From Bugulina stolonifera (taxonomy: Eukaryota; Bryozoa; Gymnolaemata; Cheilostomatida; Bugulidae), in the NCBI GenBank assembly GCA_935421135.1, contig OW285188.1:16345233-16409232 (forward strand): a stretch of 64,000 nucleotides of DNA. The letters run 5' to 3'. The position numbers and the translations under genes were made by a program. The notes below the pieces were generated by a model, which had not been told where the DNA came from, made no database searches, and worked only from the letters and a program-made list of their open reading frames with translations. Positions within the stretch are counted from its first letter, which is position 1. Every line of letters starts with the position of its first letter. This document shows, piece after piece, positions 12,935-24,319 of this stretch.

Positions 12935-14771
12935 ATGTCAGCAACTCTAGCCAGCTTTAGGGCACTTAGAGCACCTGCCGTTGGTAGTCAGCAATATTTC
13001 TATGAACTAAGGGATCAATTCGCTAAAATAACGGATTATTTGTACTTGTGTAGTAACTCAGCTGCGTTACAGACGTCTAGAGTTCGAAGATTGGGTGTTA
13101 CAGCAGAGGTAAGCATATTGATCTTCATAAAGCGGAACATCTAGGTATTTTGCATGATTGTGAACAATGTAAATGGTATATAGAAATAATAGATTATATT
13201 CATATACATGTACACGTACATTGCACATTATGTAATGCTAGTATTGTAAATAATAAGTATATGATTTTTGATGCAGGTGTTGTAGAGATAATTACTTTTA
13301 TTGTACCAAGGACCATATTGATACGCATTTCTTTTTAACTTCTTATTCCACAATAAATATTTAAAAGTTGCATGAGAGGTGTATATATGTACTCAATCTG
13401 CATACAGTGTACTGTTTCGGCGTTTGACACCTCATCAGCACAGGTCAGAGATATACCTAGGAGTACACCTAGGTATATACAAGTATGCACCTAGGGTACA
13501 CCTAGGTATATACAAGTATGCACCTAGGTATAATACATATACATGTACATATATAATGTTTCTATAATAAAGACAGCTTGTTGTCATTTCTACGCTGAGT
13601 AAGAGGGTTGTGCCCACACCAGAACAGTACACTTTCATACATGTACATGCAATATGTAACATGATATTTAAAATAGTTTGCCAATAACCTGTACATGTAC
13701 CTTGTACGACATCTATACTCTATGTCCTACACTAACATCGTGTATTATTATAAAAGGTGAACGTAACTCCACACCTACAATACAGTGATCTCCCCATACA
13801 GAAGATGAGGATAGCTGTGAGTGATATAACTGCAGCTAGGATCAGCAGGTTAGTTCAATGTTTCCCAGTTCTCAGCTTCTGTAAATAATATGCTAGCCTA
13901 GGCACCACGCCCAACAACCCATACTGGTTTGACTCCAGTGAGCGTAGGTCCAAACCAGTAAAGAGCACAGACGCTGGGACTACCTTGTAGTACCCAGACT
14001 ATTAATAGTAATATGCAGAACTTGATAAGCAAACACCCTACTCTATTAATAGTCTATGATAATTCTAGATTCCAAAACGATTTGGATAATACAAGGCTAC
14101 GTAATGATTATTGTGCTAGAGATGACAGTATCAGCTCTAGTTGCTGTTTCAGGTACTTCAAAGATTTCATTGATTTTGTAAACTCTGAGAGAGAAAAAGG
14201 AGGAAAAGTGTTAGTTTACTGTGAGTGTGGAGTGAGTAGGTAAGAAGTTTACTTTACTTGTCACTAATATTACTATAATACAGGGTATCATAACTCATTA
14301 GGATAATGATGTTCTTGGTAGCTATAGTCAAAAGTCAGTAGACTAATTGCTATTAAATAACATAATATATTGTAAAATTATTGCTCCTACTGCCATTGAC
14401 CTCTTTGTATATCTCATACTGAATTATTTAGGTACATAAATTACATAATATACATGTACATATCAGAGCATTCTCCATACAGCAGGTCCATCTCTGTGGC
14501 CATAAACATAATACTGCTCTGTGGATAGCTTCAAAATAATAGCCATATGAAACATTCAATATGTTACTGCAGGTCGGCTACCCTTTGCATCATCTACCTC
14601 ATAGCCATAGAGAGGATGACTCTGTACGATGCTTACTCTCACGTCAAGCTACTCAGGGGCATCGTCAACCCTAACAGAGGATTCTGGGAACAAATGATGA
14701 CATACGAAAAAGATAAAACAGGAAAATGTTCTATCATTATTCTTCAAAGACAAACATCGCCTGTATCATAG
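12935..14771 (+). CDS. Atypical dual-specificity phosphatase, DUSP14-like
   Basis: A small cytosolic phosphatase of the atypical DUSP group (DUSP14/18/21 type). These enzymes remove phosphate from Ser/Thr and Tyr, and MAP kinases are common but not universal targets. Four exons agree in phase: 12935-13108, 13757-13848, 14153-14239, 14573-14771, giving 183 residues against about 190-200 for relatives. The first in-frame ATG is taken as start. Visible motifs are ITDYLYLCS near residue 40, the candidate general acid Asp81 in AVSDITAARIS, and the signature VYCECGVSRSATLCIIYL with nucleophile Cys112 and Arg118. The C-terminal NPNRGFWEQMMTYE matches the family. The His that normally precedes the catalytic Cys is Tyr111. 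The last coding bases lie in the first copy of an 88-bp tandem repeat. AATAAA follows at 14777-14782. Confidence 0.88.
13463..13528. repeat. 33-bp tandem repeat with CCTAGG palindromes
   Basis: Two exact copies of a 33-bp unit beginning GTACACCTAGGTATATACAA lie in the first intron of the DUSP gene. CCTAGG recurs at each junction, so the array is locally palindromic. Confidence 0.85.
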
Positions 14772-14940
14772 GGCTAAATAAATTGACATCTACATGTATG
14801 TTAGCATGACTATCATAGGGCTAAATAGACATCTATGTTAGCATCGCCTGTATCATAGGGCTTAATAAATTGACATCTACATGTATGTTAGCATGACTAT
14901 CATAGGGTTAAATAGACATTTAGGTTGGCATCACCTGTAT
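14756..14940. repeat. 88-bp tandem duplication at the DUSP 3' end
   Basis: Two diverged copies of an 88-bp unit start CATCGCCTGTATCATAGGGC (second copy near 14844), followed by a partial third. The first copy contains the last codons and stop codon of the DUSP gene, so the duplication includes coding sequence. Confidence 0.8.
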
Positions 14941-15801
14941 CTATGTTGGCATAAGATACAGCTATCGCAACATACCGTGTAATGTATAGAGGCCTACAAG
15001 CACACATATATGCATTTATGCATCTAAACTATTTTCTCTTAACGCTTAAAAAGCTGTATGTGTATACTCAGTATAATCTACCAGTGCCCTTTGGGTTCAC
15101 ATTTTCACTCAGTAGTGTGATTATTACATTCAAATCAAAAATACTGTTAACATTTTACTAAATTAATAATAAGTGTTATATATACAATGCATATAACAGT
15201 TTTCCTTAGGAGTGACAAAACATTTACATGCGTGCCACTGCTGCTAATACAATATGCCACCTACCTTCAATATATACTTTCATACAACATGTTCTTGTGC
15301 ATATTTTATATTTGAAATTGATTATTATATAGTTGGCTTATCAAACCTGTACAGCTACAACTGCTCTAAAACATAAATTGCACAGGCTAATGGTTCCATC
15401 TCTACCAAACTGTGGAAATAGCCCAACCTTGACTGTATAGCACCTATTTCATAGCACACTGAGCAGACATCAGCCACTCCAGTACCAACATATACAATGT
15501 ACATGCACATGTAGTATAGATACACTGTGTATAATCATATAGTTTGAGCCATATAAATATTATTCCGTGCATTGGTTGATCTCCAGGTCTATGAGATTTG
15601 TGAATGTGGAGTTTATTACCAGGCTGTAATCTGCACAATAGAAACTGCTATCTGTGATGATTGCAATAAGGTTGTTTGTTTGATGCCAATAAATAAACAA
15701 CCAGGGAAAATACTGTTCAATTTAGATACAAAAGCAGGTGATTTGTTGATTTATTTTACATGCACACTGAAAATGTAGATTATGGGATAGAAATTGTCAT
15801 A

Positions 15802-15846
15802 GAAAGTTGTCTTCTCTCAAGAAGAAGACAGAGAGAGGACAACTTC
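15802..15846. repeat. Short palindromic element (AGTTGTC family)
   Basis: GAAAGTTGTCTTCTCTC and GAGAGAGGACAACTTC are inverted arms of about 16 bp with a 12-bp centre. This is a near-perfect member. Confidence 0.75.
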
Positions 15847-17820
15847 TTGTTTGTGACCATTTTTTTAATACGGTAGCAATTTGTTAGGATTTCATAATTA
15901 TAACTTGGTAATCAATTCTGGTGTAATATATCAAGGGATATGGAGATACTGACTAATCTACACTTTTTACTTCCAGCAAAGTTTGTGACCAAAATTCCAA
16001 ACTTTTGTAGCTTCTCATAAGTCCCACTAAGCAGATTCGGGCTGAATTTATAAAGTATGATAATATTATACACATTCACTGGTAGCAATGTAAAATTAAT
16101 TTTCTGCCTTCAAATCATCTACAGTGTATAATAAGGTAAACACTATAACTATAGTCATGCATATGTACAGCATAGGAAAGGATAGGAAATATAAATTACC
16201 AGTACCAAACCAGTACACAGAATTATTAAGTGCAATGTACATGTATATAACACGAATAATGAGTATTCACTGATAAAGGCTTATACAGACTGAATCTGTA
16301 TTGACTAACCTGAGATTGAAGTTTATCTTCTTTGTTTACATTCATGGTCTCAGATGAGAGCATGAAAAGGAGATGTGGACACTGCAAAATGAAGTTGATA
16401 AAGTATAGTGTATATAATTACGCTATACATTATCACTTACCATATTATGCTAATATTGTGATAGGCAATCTCTTTCCTGTGGATTAATAATATTGTTCAG
16501 AATGAGCGACAACCAGACTGTAACTCACTGTTGAAAAACCTAGTAAATAGATAAGTACAGTACAGTAAACTCCATACATGTACAGTGTACATACTGCAAG
16601 TATTTGTACCAGCTGTGTACTTCCATGCAACAACTACGTGCAAAACGCTGTACAAGTACAATGTTATAGGATAGGCATTCGGTTGGTTTACAAGTACAAG
16701 TAGGTACTAACTAATAGTGCTGAGTAGATGGTTGACTTGAGAATCAATTCCAGCCCTGGCTCCTAAAGTTAGATAGTTGATATTTTTTGATGACTTGGAA
16801 CTCTGGCAACAAGGGAGAATGCTCAATTAGATATGGAAGATACGAGTAGAGCTCAAATTTTATCACAACAAATTAATAATAATAACAATCATAATACATT
16901 ATGGTGGTATAATATGAACTCACATGATATATAATATGACTTGTAATAATTATATAATTTATTATATATCATAATTCATAATATATTATTCTATATTTTA
17001 TATTAATAGTTAAATAAAGTATAATTAAAGTTACTTTAATATGACTTGTATGCTTACACCACTTGTGCTACTAGTATTACCGCTTTTTAATAGAATAATC
17101 TATTAATAGATACAAGATGAGGAACACAACTTGGAAAACCCTCTTAACATACAAGGCCTTCAAACCAACAGGAATTTGTGTAAGTTTCCAGTTTACCGTA
17201 TTAGTTGGTCTATTATGATAATTTTTAAGAAACTTACCCCATGTACTTGGATAAAACAGTTCCTATGAAGCATTCAAAATATTTCAATAGATGCATTCCA
17301 TGTTTACATTTTCTAAATATTATTATGGTAAATTTAATAAAAAGAAATACAGTTTTATGATACAAATGTGATTACATACTATTTTTATTGTCATCATCAT
17401 AATTTTTTATACTCTGATGCTGATTACTTTAAGTTTAACCCACATTAACATTTCTGAACAGTTTTTATACTTTATATTATTAGTTGATAAGTATTAATGT
17501 AGCTCTCACCAAAATATTTGGTAAACTAGAAAACAATATTATGAAATACCTTCGCCATTCCTAAAATATGCTAAATGCCAATTAAACTTATTTTGAGGTG
17601 GTTTCCTATGAATTGATATAAAATACAATCATGGGGATTACACATTGCATTATAATATTAATAATTATAGTTAACAATTTTAAATGTATCAGTATTTTAG
17701 TAAAATAAACATTTATGAAAGAAAGATAGCACTGGCTGGCCAATCATGATTTGTTGTTTAGGTATAGTCTTCATTTTAGCAAATATTTATACAATTTATA
17801 ATAGACAATTTAGTATAATA

Positions 17821-17873
17821 GAAAGTTGTCTTCTCTCTATGTGAATGCGGTCAAATTGAGGGAAGATAACTTC
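17821..17873. repeat. Short palindromic element (AGTTGTC family)
   Basis: The left arm GAAAGTTGTCTTCTCTC is the same as in the copy at 15802; the right arm GAGGGAAGATAACTTC is its diverged inverse. Confidence 0.7.
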
Positions 17874-19253
17874 TTAATATGAGTGCTAACAGGTGAAACT
17901 TGAGTATGGTGCAGGCCTAATATTATAATAACATTATACCTGTCAAGTAAACAGAAATAAAAACTTGGAGGTTTTGATCAGCACAATTTTTCAGGGATTC
18001 TCCAGGTGAGAAACACTTAAAATGACACCAGATTCTCCAACAGTTTCTCAGGTGATTTGAAATTCCGGAAAAATCTGCATCATTTCAGCTCAGTCTTGAA
18101 CTAAATGTAGTGTAGTTGTATCAAGACTAGGTTTAAGAAATACACAGATAAAATCGCTTAATGAGATGATACTACTAATTGAAAGTTGAAAATGTCTTAT
18201 ATCATAAGATTTAGAGCAAATAGGGAGAATTACTAGTGCCCTAGGGAGTCTCCCTATAAAATCTGGAGATTTCATAGCTATATAAATACATAATACTTGC
18301 AAGTAACCATTGACAGAAGTAAAACATGGTATATAATTAGCATATTGTAAACTACAGTTATGGCTGTGTCTGGGAGTCTCACTAGTGACTCATTTATCAT
18401 AAACTTTAAATAATTTAATATTTTAACCAACATGAAGACTAAAAGAATTACTAATGCATGTTGCACAGTATAACCATGATAATCATATAGAATAACATAC
18501 ACAATCATGTCCAACTAGAAGAAATATCATCCACAGTTTTGGCAAGACGATCTAAATGAATTAAGAACTCTTAAGGTGTGATGTCATAATCTCATAAAAA
18601 TTTTGCAAGTATGTAGAGACATGCATAACTTATGAAATATTTTGAATGTTGTAAAATATTGTTCAGTTAATTAAAAAAGAATAAATGATGTTATAATGTA
18701 AGGTTTGTAGATTTGATGCAAACTAATATTAACCGCTGTAAACAAGTAGTACAACTATCATATACATGTACATATATATATATATTTCGCACCAGGCTGT
18801 AGCAAATGATCAAGGACATGGCTAATAACAACTATTATTTCTTAACATTTCAAGGCATATACAAAGCACGGTCCCATATTTCAATTTCATATGACTTGTT
18901 CTAATTATTTTTCTTGCAGATTTATTAATGTTTTAATAAATCGAATCGGTACATATAGCAGAATATCATAGAATGATGTACGGTGAAATAACAAACACAA
19001 CGAACGAATCCTCTTTCATTGTTGCTAATACTATTATGTTTGGAGATAGAATTTTCTGTCAACAGCAATATGTCTGCCAGTAATCTGATGACATATTTGC
19101 AAGTAGGATGTTCCAAGTGTTTGAATTGAAAGGTGCAGTGCATGAGCTATAAGATATCTCTACTTGACATGTCATAAGAATAAATATTGTTATTTATAAT
19201 TCTGTGTAGAGTAACATCTTATTATTATAAACCACCTGTATGACGTGTCATAG

Positions 19254-22200
19254 CGATGGCCTACTAATAAGAGAAAACGATTGGCTGAAGTTGGAAAAGA
19301 ATTCTGTAGCAAGACTTCATCTCAAGGTATCACACAAGTTTATAAGGCTTCAAGTAAGTGCACTCCTTAAATACAGATGATGACAAAAAGTTGTCCTCTC
19401 TCTTTCCTCTTGTTATACATGGTTGCATCAGCCTCAACAATTCAAACTAGTTAAGCTCAATGTATTGGTTTGGTAGCTTAGTGTCTTGCCGATGGATGGT
19501 TGAATTGGTACAGTCCTTTACAACTGAATGTATATAAAAATTTATAACAAAATATCTCTCTTTTGTTTAGCCACTATAGAATTATTTAAGTAAAGCACGT
19601 TTTAGGTGTGGTAAAAAAGTTGCTCTGGACTGTTATTAGTTTGACTGCTGCATTTGTGCTGCTGTTTCACTTGAAGACTATAGTATCTCAATACATCCTG
19701 TTTGAAACAACGACTGAAGTAAAAGTGGTTCCTCAGAAGCTTCTGGATTTTCCAGGTATGTAGAAGTATACGTTGTAAAGCTATTTTATTCTACAAATAA
19801 TAACCTTGACCCTTGACTTACTAACACATCTTAAGCAGACTTGATTCCGCGCATTTATAACAGAACGGTTCAGACTAGCATGTAAGTTCACCATGAATGT
19901 CAGACGGCAGCACCGATTTCATGTGGTCTTGGAAGCAAATAATGTTGTACAATTTATTAGTACACTTGGTAGCTTCATGTCATAATAATTACTAACCCTT
20001 ACCGTTTATATGATGTACATGTATTTAGCAGTGACAGTGTGCAACAGCAATATGATAAGATTTCCTGCGGTAAAGGCCTTGACCCCACAGTCTGCAAAGA
20101 GGCTAAACATGTATGATGATCGAGTGGACTACTGTAAGTTAAGCTAAATACAATCCTAGATTATCTGATTACTGGTGGGTATTGTTTAGATTTAAAACGC
20201 ATGTCTATGTTTCAAAGTTTTGAAAACCTACAATGTACATGTATATGCCTTACTGTCCACTGAGCCAAACCCCAAGCGACAGACTGATATGGGAGATATG
20301 GGTATTGAACTTTTATTTCCTATGATCTGTAAGTTATCTTTCCATCTTCTAAGAATAGAGAGAGACAACTCCACAATTAAGAAATCAGTCACCTGCAATA
20401 GACACAAAAATAATACTGTTATCCAGTAAAATTAGTTGTGCCATTTGATACAAAGTCATGATATCTTGATTGCTAAGAATAAATTATGTGATTTGTACAA
20501 TCTATTCGCAGTCAGGGATTTAGTTATATTACAGAGCATAAAAAGTTGTCTCTTTGTATTTTTATCTTCATACTTAGCTTATTTGATCATATTCCAAATT
20601 TTGCACTGCAGTGACAGTAAACAACACCGAATTGGGTCACCAGAAAGAAGACCTAATAATGAGAGCTTCATTTGACAGCTACGCCATCAACATCAGCAAA
20701 GAGTTTGTGCTCACATTGAATGCAGAGTTAGGAAACTGTTTTACGTTCAACTCAAACAACAACAGAAAGACAAGGAGATCATTCCATGGATATGGTATAA
20801 AAATACAGCAGAAATACTTTTTGGTTTGTCTGTTTACTACAGTTTGCAATTTTTATCAAATTTTTCCTTCCAATACTTGAGATTATGCTTTTTCTTCAAC
20901 TTTGTTTTGGACTAATATAATAATATGATGACGACAAATAACTACAAGCAATCTAGATACTTTAGTTCTGTTCAAAATATTTCTTGCCACAATCATTTTA
21001 AAATAATATTATGGTGAATGATAACTAGTAGACAGGTCCTGGTATACCTCTTCTTGCAGGTTTGGAGCTAGTACTGAATATAGAGAGGTATGCATACGAC
21101 CCCGGGGTCTACCATCCAACAGAATGGGTGGGAGCCATAGTCAAGATCCACGACCCTGACATTGAAGCCACACCTCAAGAATGTGGGCATACTTTAGCTC
21201 CAAACACACTAAACAGGCTGGCAATTAAGAAGGTATTTGGAGTTGTCATGTTTTGAAGCCTTGTCCCTTTTCATTATTATTGAATTTGATTGACTATCAA
21301 TTGGAGATTGAAGATACAAACAAAGGGTTACATTGAATCAGACTCTAGTGTTTAACTTATGGAGGTAACTCTCCTGGAATCATAATGCAATTGTAGAAAT
21401 AGATAAATTTTAAGCTAGCCCGAGTTATTTCTTGGATTAAAAGATAGAACGTCATCTTTTTTAATTTTAAGTACCCCCAATTCAATTTTCCAAACAATAA
21501 AAAAGTCTGCTCTACTGCACTCAGCTCTCTTGTACTCAGCTGAGTAACTGGAACACCTGGTGCACCAAATCAACCCAATTAAGCATTGTTCTAATGCTCT
21601 ACTACAATGTATGTCCACATTGTCATCATTTTTTTCTGGAAAGTTAGAGCCATACAGAAAATGATTAAATTGCACATATCAGAATACCCTAATTAAACAC
21701 AAAATAACAATAAAATTACACGTATTAAAGCTGCCTAATTCCTAGGTAATTCTATTCTTGCAGACAGTTATAAACAGACGTGGTGGAAAATATGGTCCAT
21801 GTTTGTCTGATACAGAGCAGCACCCTAGCACATACTACACAGGCTCCTACACAAAACAACACTGTGAGAGCACATGCTTACAACGGGAGGTTTGTTATTA
21901 TATAGTTACACATACTCATGTGTACATGTAGGCCTACGTTAATTGCATGTACATGTACATGTAAATGTACTGCACGTACAGAATGCATCTTGGACAATAT
22001 TGTACTTGCACATGTACGTGTACATGCACTATGTGTGTGCAATGCATTGAGCAAGTTGTGTGGATAGAACGCTTACAGAGTTCCGCAATAATGCTATTAC
22101 AGTGTAGAACCTGAGTAGCGTTGTTAGGCCCATTATTAGGTATTACGTTGTGGCATAACAACAGTTTGAATATAATATCAATAGGGAGCCATATTATTTC

Positions 22201-23801
22201 ATCCAAAATCTACTGTACATTATGAAGTGAGATATTTTGCTTGGTATGAATTTCAGGTCATTTCAAACTGCTGCTGCACATTAAAGATTATGAACTATGA
22301 TCTGTCTAACTTCAGTAACGCATGGATTCCAACACGAGCCTATGGAGAGTCTAAATCAGACACGTGCATTAAGGAGAAAGTTCGCGCATGTCTAGACAAT
22401 GATAGTATGTAGCAGTAAAATATAAATATGCTTAGTTCATGGCAAGCCTCTTTCTTCGTATTCTATTCACATAATATGCCTTTTTACTAAATCAAAATGC
22501 AAGGTGTGATATAAAATTATGCATTTATCGATTGGCTGTATTTATGATACAACATGTATTTTCTCTTTTATATTCAGCTTGCTGGAAAAGAGCGTGGGAT
22601 AAATATGATACAGGAATATTATCTTGTGACCAATGTAAGGACAAGTGCAAGTACGTATATTCTCTATTTACCAACAATGAAGGTAGGGAATGTTCCTTCA
22701 AAGTCACTTACATAATTATTATAGTTTTAGCACATTCACATGCCCTCATCTACTTTTATTTTGTTTTGCAGTTTGTATCAATTCATGTTGAATTAATTTG
22801 TAGCACTTCCTGTGAATTTGTATTGATCAATGTTGAACTGAATGAATCATTGTAGAGAGGTGATATATGAAGTGGATACTACTGCGGTAGAATGGCCAGC
22901 AGAAGCAGCCATTGTGAGTTGAGCTTATAATTACTAAGTTACAAGGTGCTCAAGGCCCTAGTAGACAGTCTACATACACTGTAATGTGTTGCAAGCCTAT
23001 AACATGATTATGTGTATGCAATATGCGTCTCAAAATTTCCATGAATTATATTACGATTGAGACCTTCATGCAATCATGTACTATAATACATGTAAGAGGT
23101 AAGACAACTCCTTGAAGTTTCCTCACTCTACAATAATATCTCAACAAGAGTTTCCTGTTTGTAGTTCACAGTTTGTTAAAAAATGAAAATTCTGAAACAC
23201 ATTGTACTTCACCAATGATTCATGTACATGTACCAGATGAACTTTGAAAGTTGTCTTCTCTCAATATAAGCAAAGAGAGAACAACTCCAAGTTAGTAGCA
23301 GAGTTTCACACAATGCATTGATGGGTGTATTATTGTGATACACAGCCAAGAGTAACCAAGCATATCCAGAACTCCAATCTAAACCACACCATAACACCAG
23401 AATTTATTAGAGAGAATCTCCTCAAAGTACAGATCTATTTCTCAAGTATGACCACAACTATTATAAAAGACGTTCCTGTCACAGAGGACGGGGAATTTGT
23501 CTCTGAGCTTGGTTAGTCAAAATATCTGATGAAGACTTTGAACATCAATTCATCGAACTTTAATGAATCATATCTATGTAAGATTAATATGCCAACTTCT
23601 AAGATAATAGTGTGCCGCTACAATGTTGTAGGAGGAACGTTCGGTTTGTGGATTGGTTGGACAGTGCTGACGGTGTTTGAGTTCATAGAGTTTATCAGTG
23701 ACATAGTATTGCTGCACTTCAGGAAAAGAAACAATTCAAATAATCAGCAACCAAACGGTGAGGTCAAGATACACACAGTGAGCAGTACAACACACCTGTA
23801 A
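19254..23801 (+). CDS. DEG/ENaC (ASIC-like) sodium channel, first exon missing
   Basis: A two-membrane-span subunit of a trimeric amiloride-type sodium channel. Eleven exons agree in phase: 19254-19353, 19606-19755, 20029-20133, 20612-20794, 21060-21232, 21764-21889, 22257-22404, 22578-22650, 22856-22913, 23346-23511, 23632-23801 (483 residues). The first exon carries FCSKTSSQGITQVYKAS, where relatives have the gating motif His-Gly; here it is Gln-Gly. TM1 is LLWTVISLTAAFVLLF, followed by the family signature FPAVTVCNSNMIRFPAV. The extracellular domain has GNCFTFNS, HCESTC, NCCC and the late Cys-rich CDQCKDKC, then AVEWPAEAA. TM2 is GGTFGLWIGWTVLTVFEFIE. An in-frame stop and a splice acceptor precede the first exon shown and it has no Met, so a start exon is missing. 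Tail to tail with the Cys-loop gene. Confidence 0.92.
23246..23288. repeat. Short palindromic element (AGTTGTC family)
   Basis: GAAAGTTGTCTTCTCTC and AGAGAGAACAACTCC are inverted arms around an AT-rich centre, in the DEG/ENaC intron just before the exon at 23346. Confidence 0.7.
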
Positions 23802-23843
23802 ATACATGTACTGCAGACAGCAAACTCATTACAATGCAGTAAG

Positions 23844-23868
23844 TGACGTCATGCAGTAAGTGACGTCA
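23844..23868. promoter_or_regulatory. Two tandem CRE-type sites (TGACGTCA)
   Basis: The CREB/ATF palindrome TGACGTCA occurs at 23844-23851 and again at 23861-23868, each inside a 17-bp direct repeat AGTAAGTGACGTCATGC. The pair lies 43 bp after the DEG/ENaC stop codon, between two converging genes. Binding is inference; the sequence match is exact. Confidence 0.5.
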
Positions 23869-23967
23869 TCCGCACCGTCAAAACTAACTACATGATAATT
23901 ATGGATGATATTATTACTTATAACTTTTAGAATCACACAATTGATAAATCTCTAATAGTGGTTTCAA

Positions 23968-23973
23968 AATAAA
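23968..23973 (+). terminator. Polyadenylation signal of the DEG/ENaC gene
   Basis: AATAAA lies 167 bp after the stop codon and is followed by a T-rich stretch. Confidence 0.55.
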
Positions 23974-24319
23974 GTTTTTTTCAACTCATGCACGTACTAG
24001 TTATAAAAAGTGAAAGAACTTTGAAACATACATCTGTTCCAAACTTTCTACTTCCTTTTTGTCAGCAGTGGCTTATGTGTACCCATGCCGGTGCAGTAGT
24101 ATGATATGGTTTGTATAGTTTATAATAGGTGATCTCTCCGGCCAACATATACAAGTAGGCTTATATTTCGCAACTAACTCCAATGTTGAGAATACCATTT
24201 AATGCAGTTTCGCTAGTAGGACCTACATGTACATAGTATACATGTAGGTAGTCACACACAAGTCCACAACAACTATTATTACCACAAAACGTGTAGAGAG
24301 AAGCTACAAGGCATTTAGT

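Larger units (their letters stand above)
14941..19253. other. Spacer between DUSP and DEG/ENaC genes
   Basis: AT-rich sequence with two short palindromes (15802 and 17821) and no supported exon. The missing first exon of the DEG/ENaC gene, with its start codon, should lie here, but I could not identify it. A Cys-rich open stretch at 15588-15670 is noted among the rejected items. Confidence 0.5.

Noticed and set aside
15588..15670. Cys-rich open stretch (ICECGVYY, ICDDCNK) between CAG and GT
   Set aside because: Too short, no partner exons in phase and no recognised zinc-binding pattern; likely chance.
16343..16480. Plus-strand frame starting MVSDESMKRRCGHCKMKL
   Set aside because: A CxxC motif alone, no splice support, and it runs into AT-rich low-complexity sequence.
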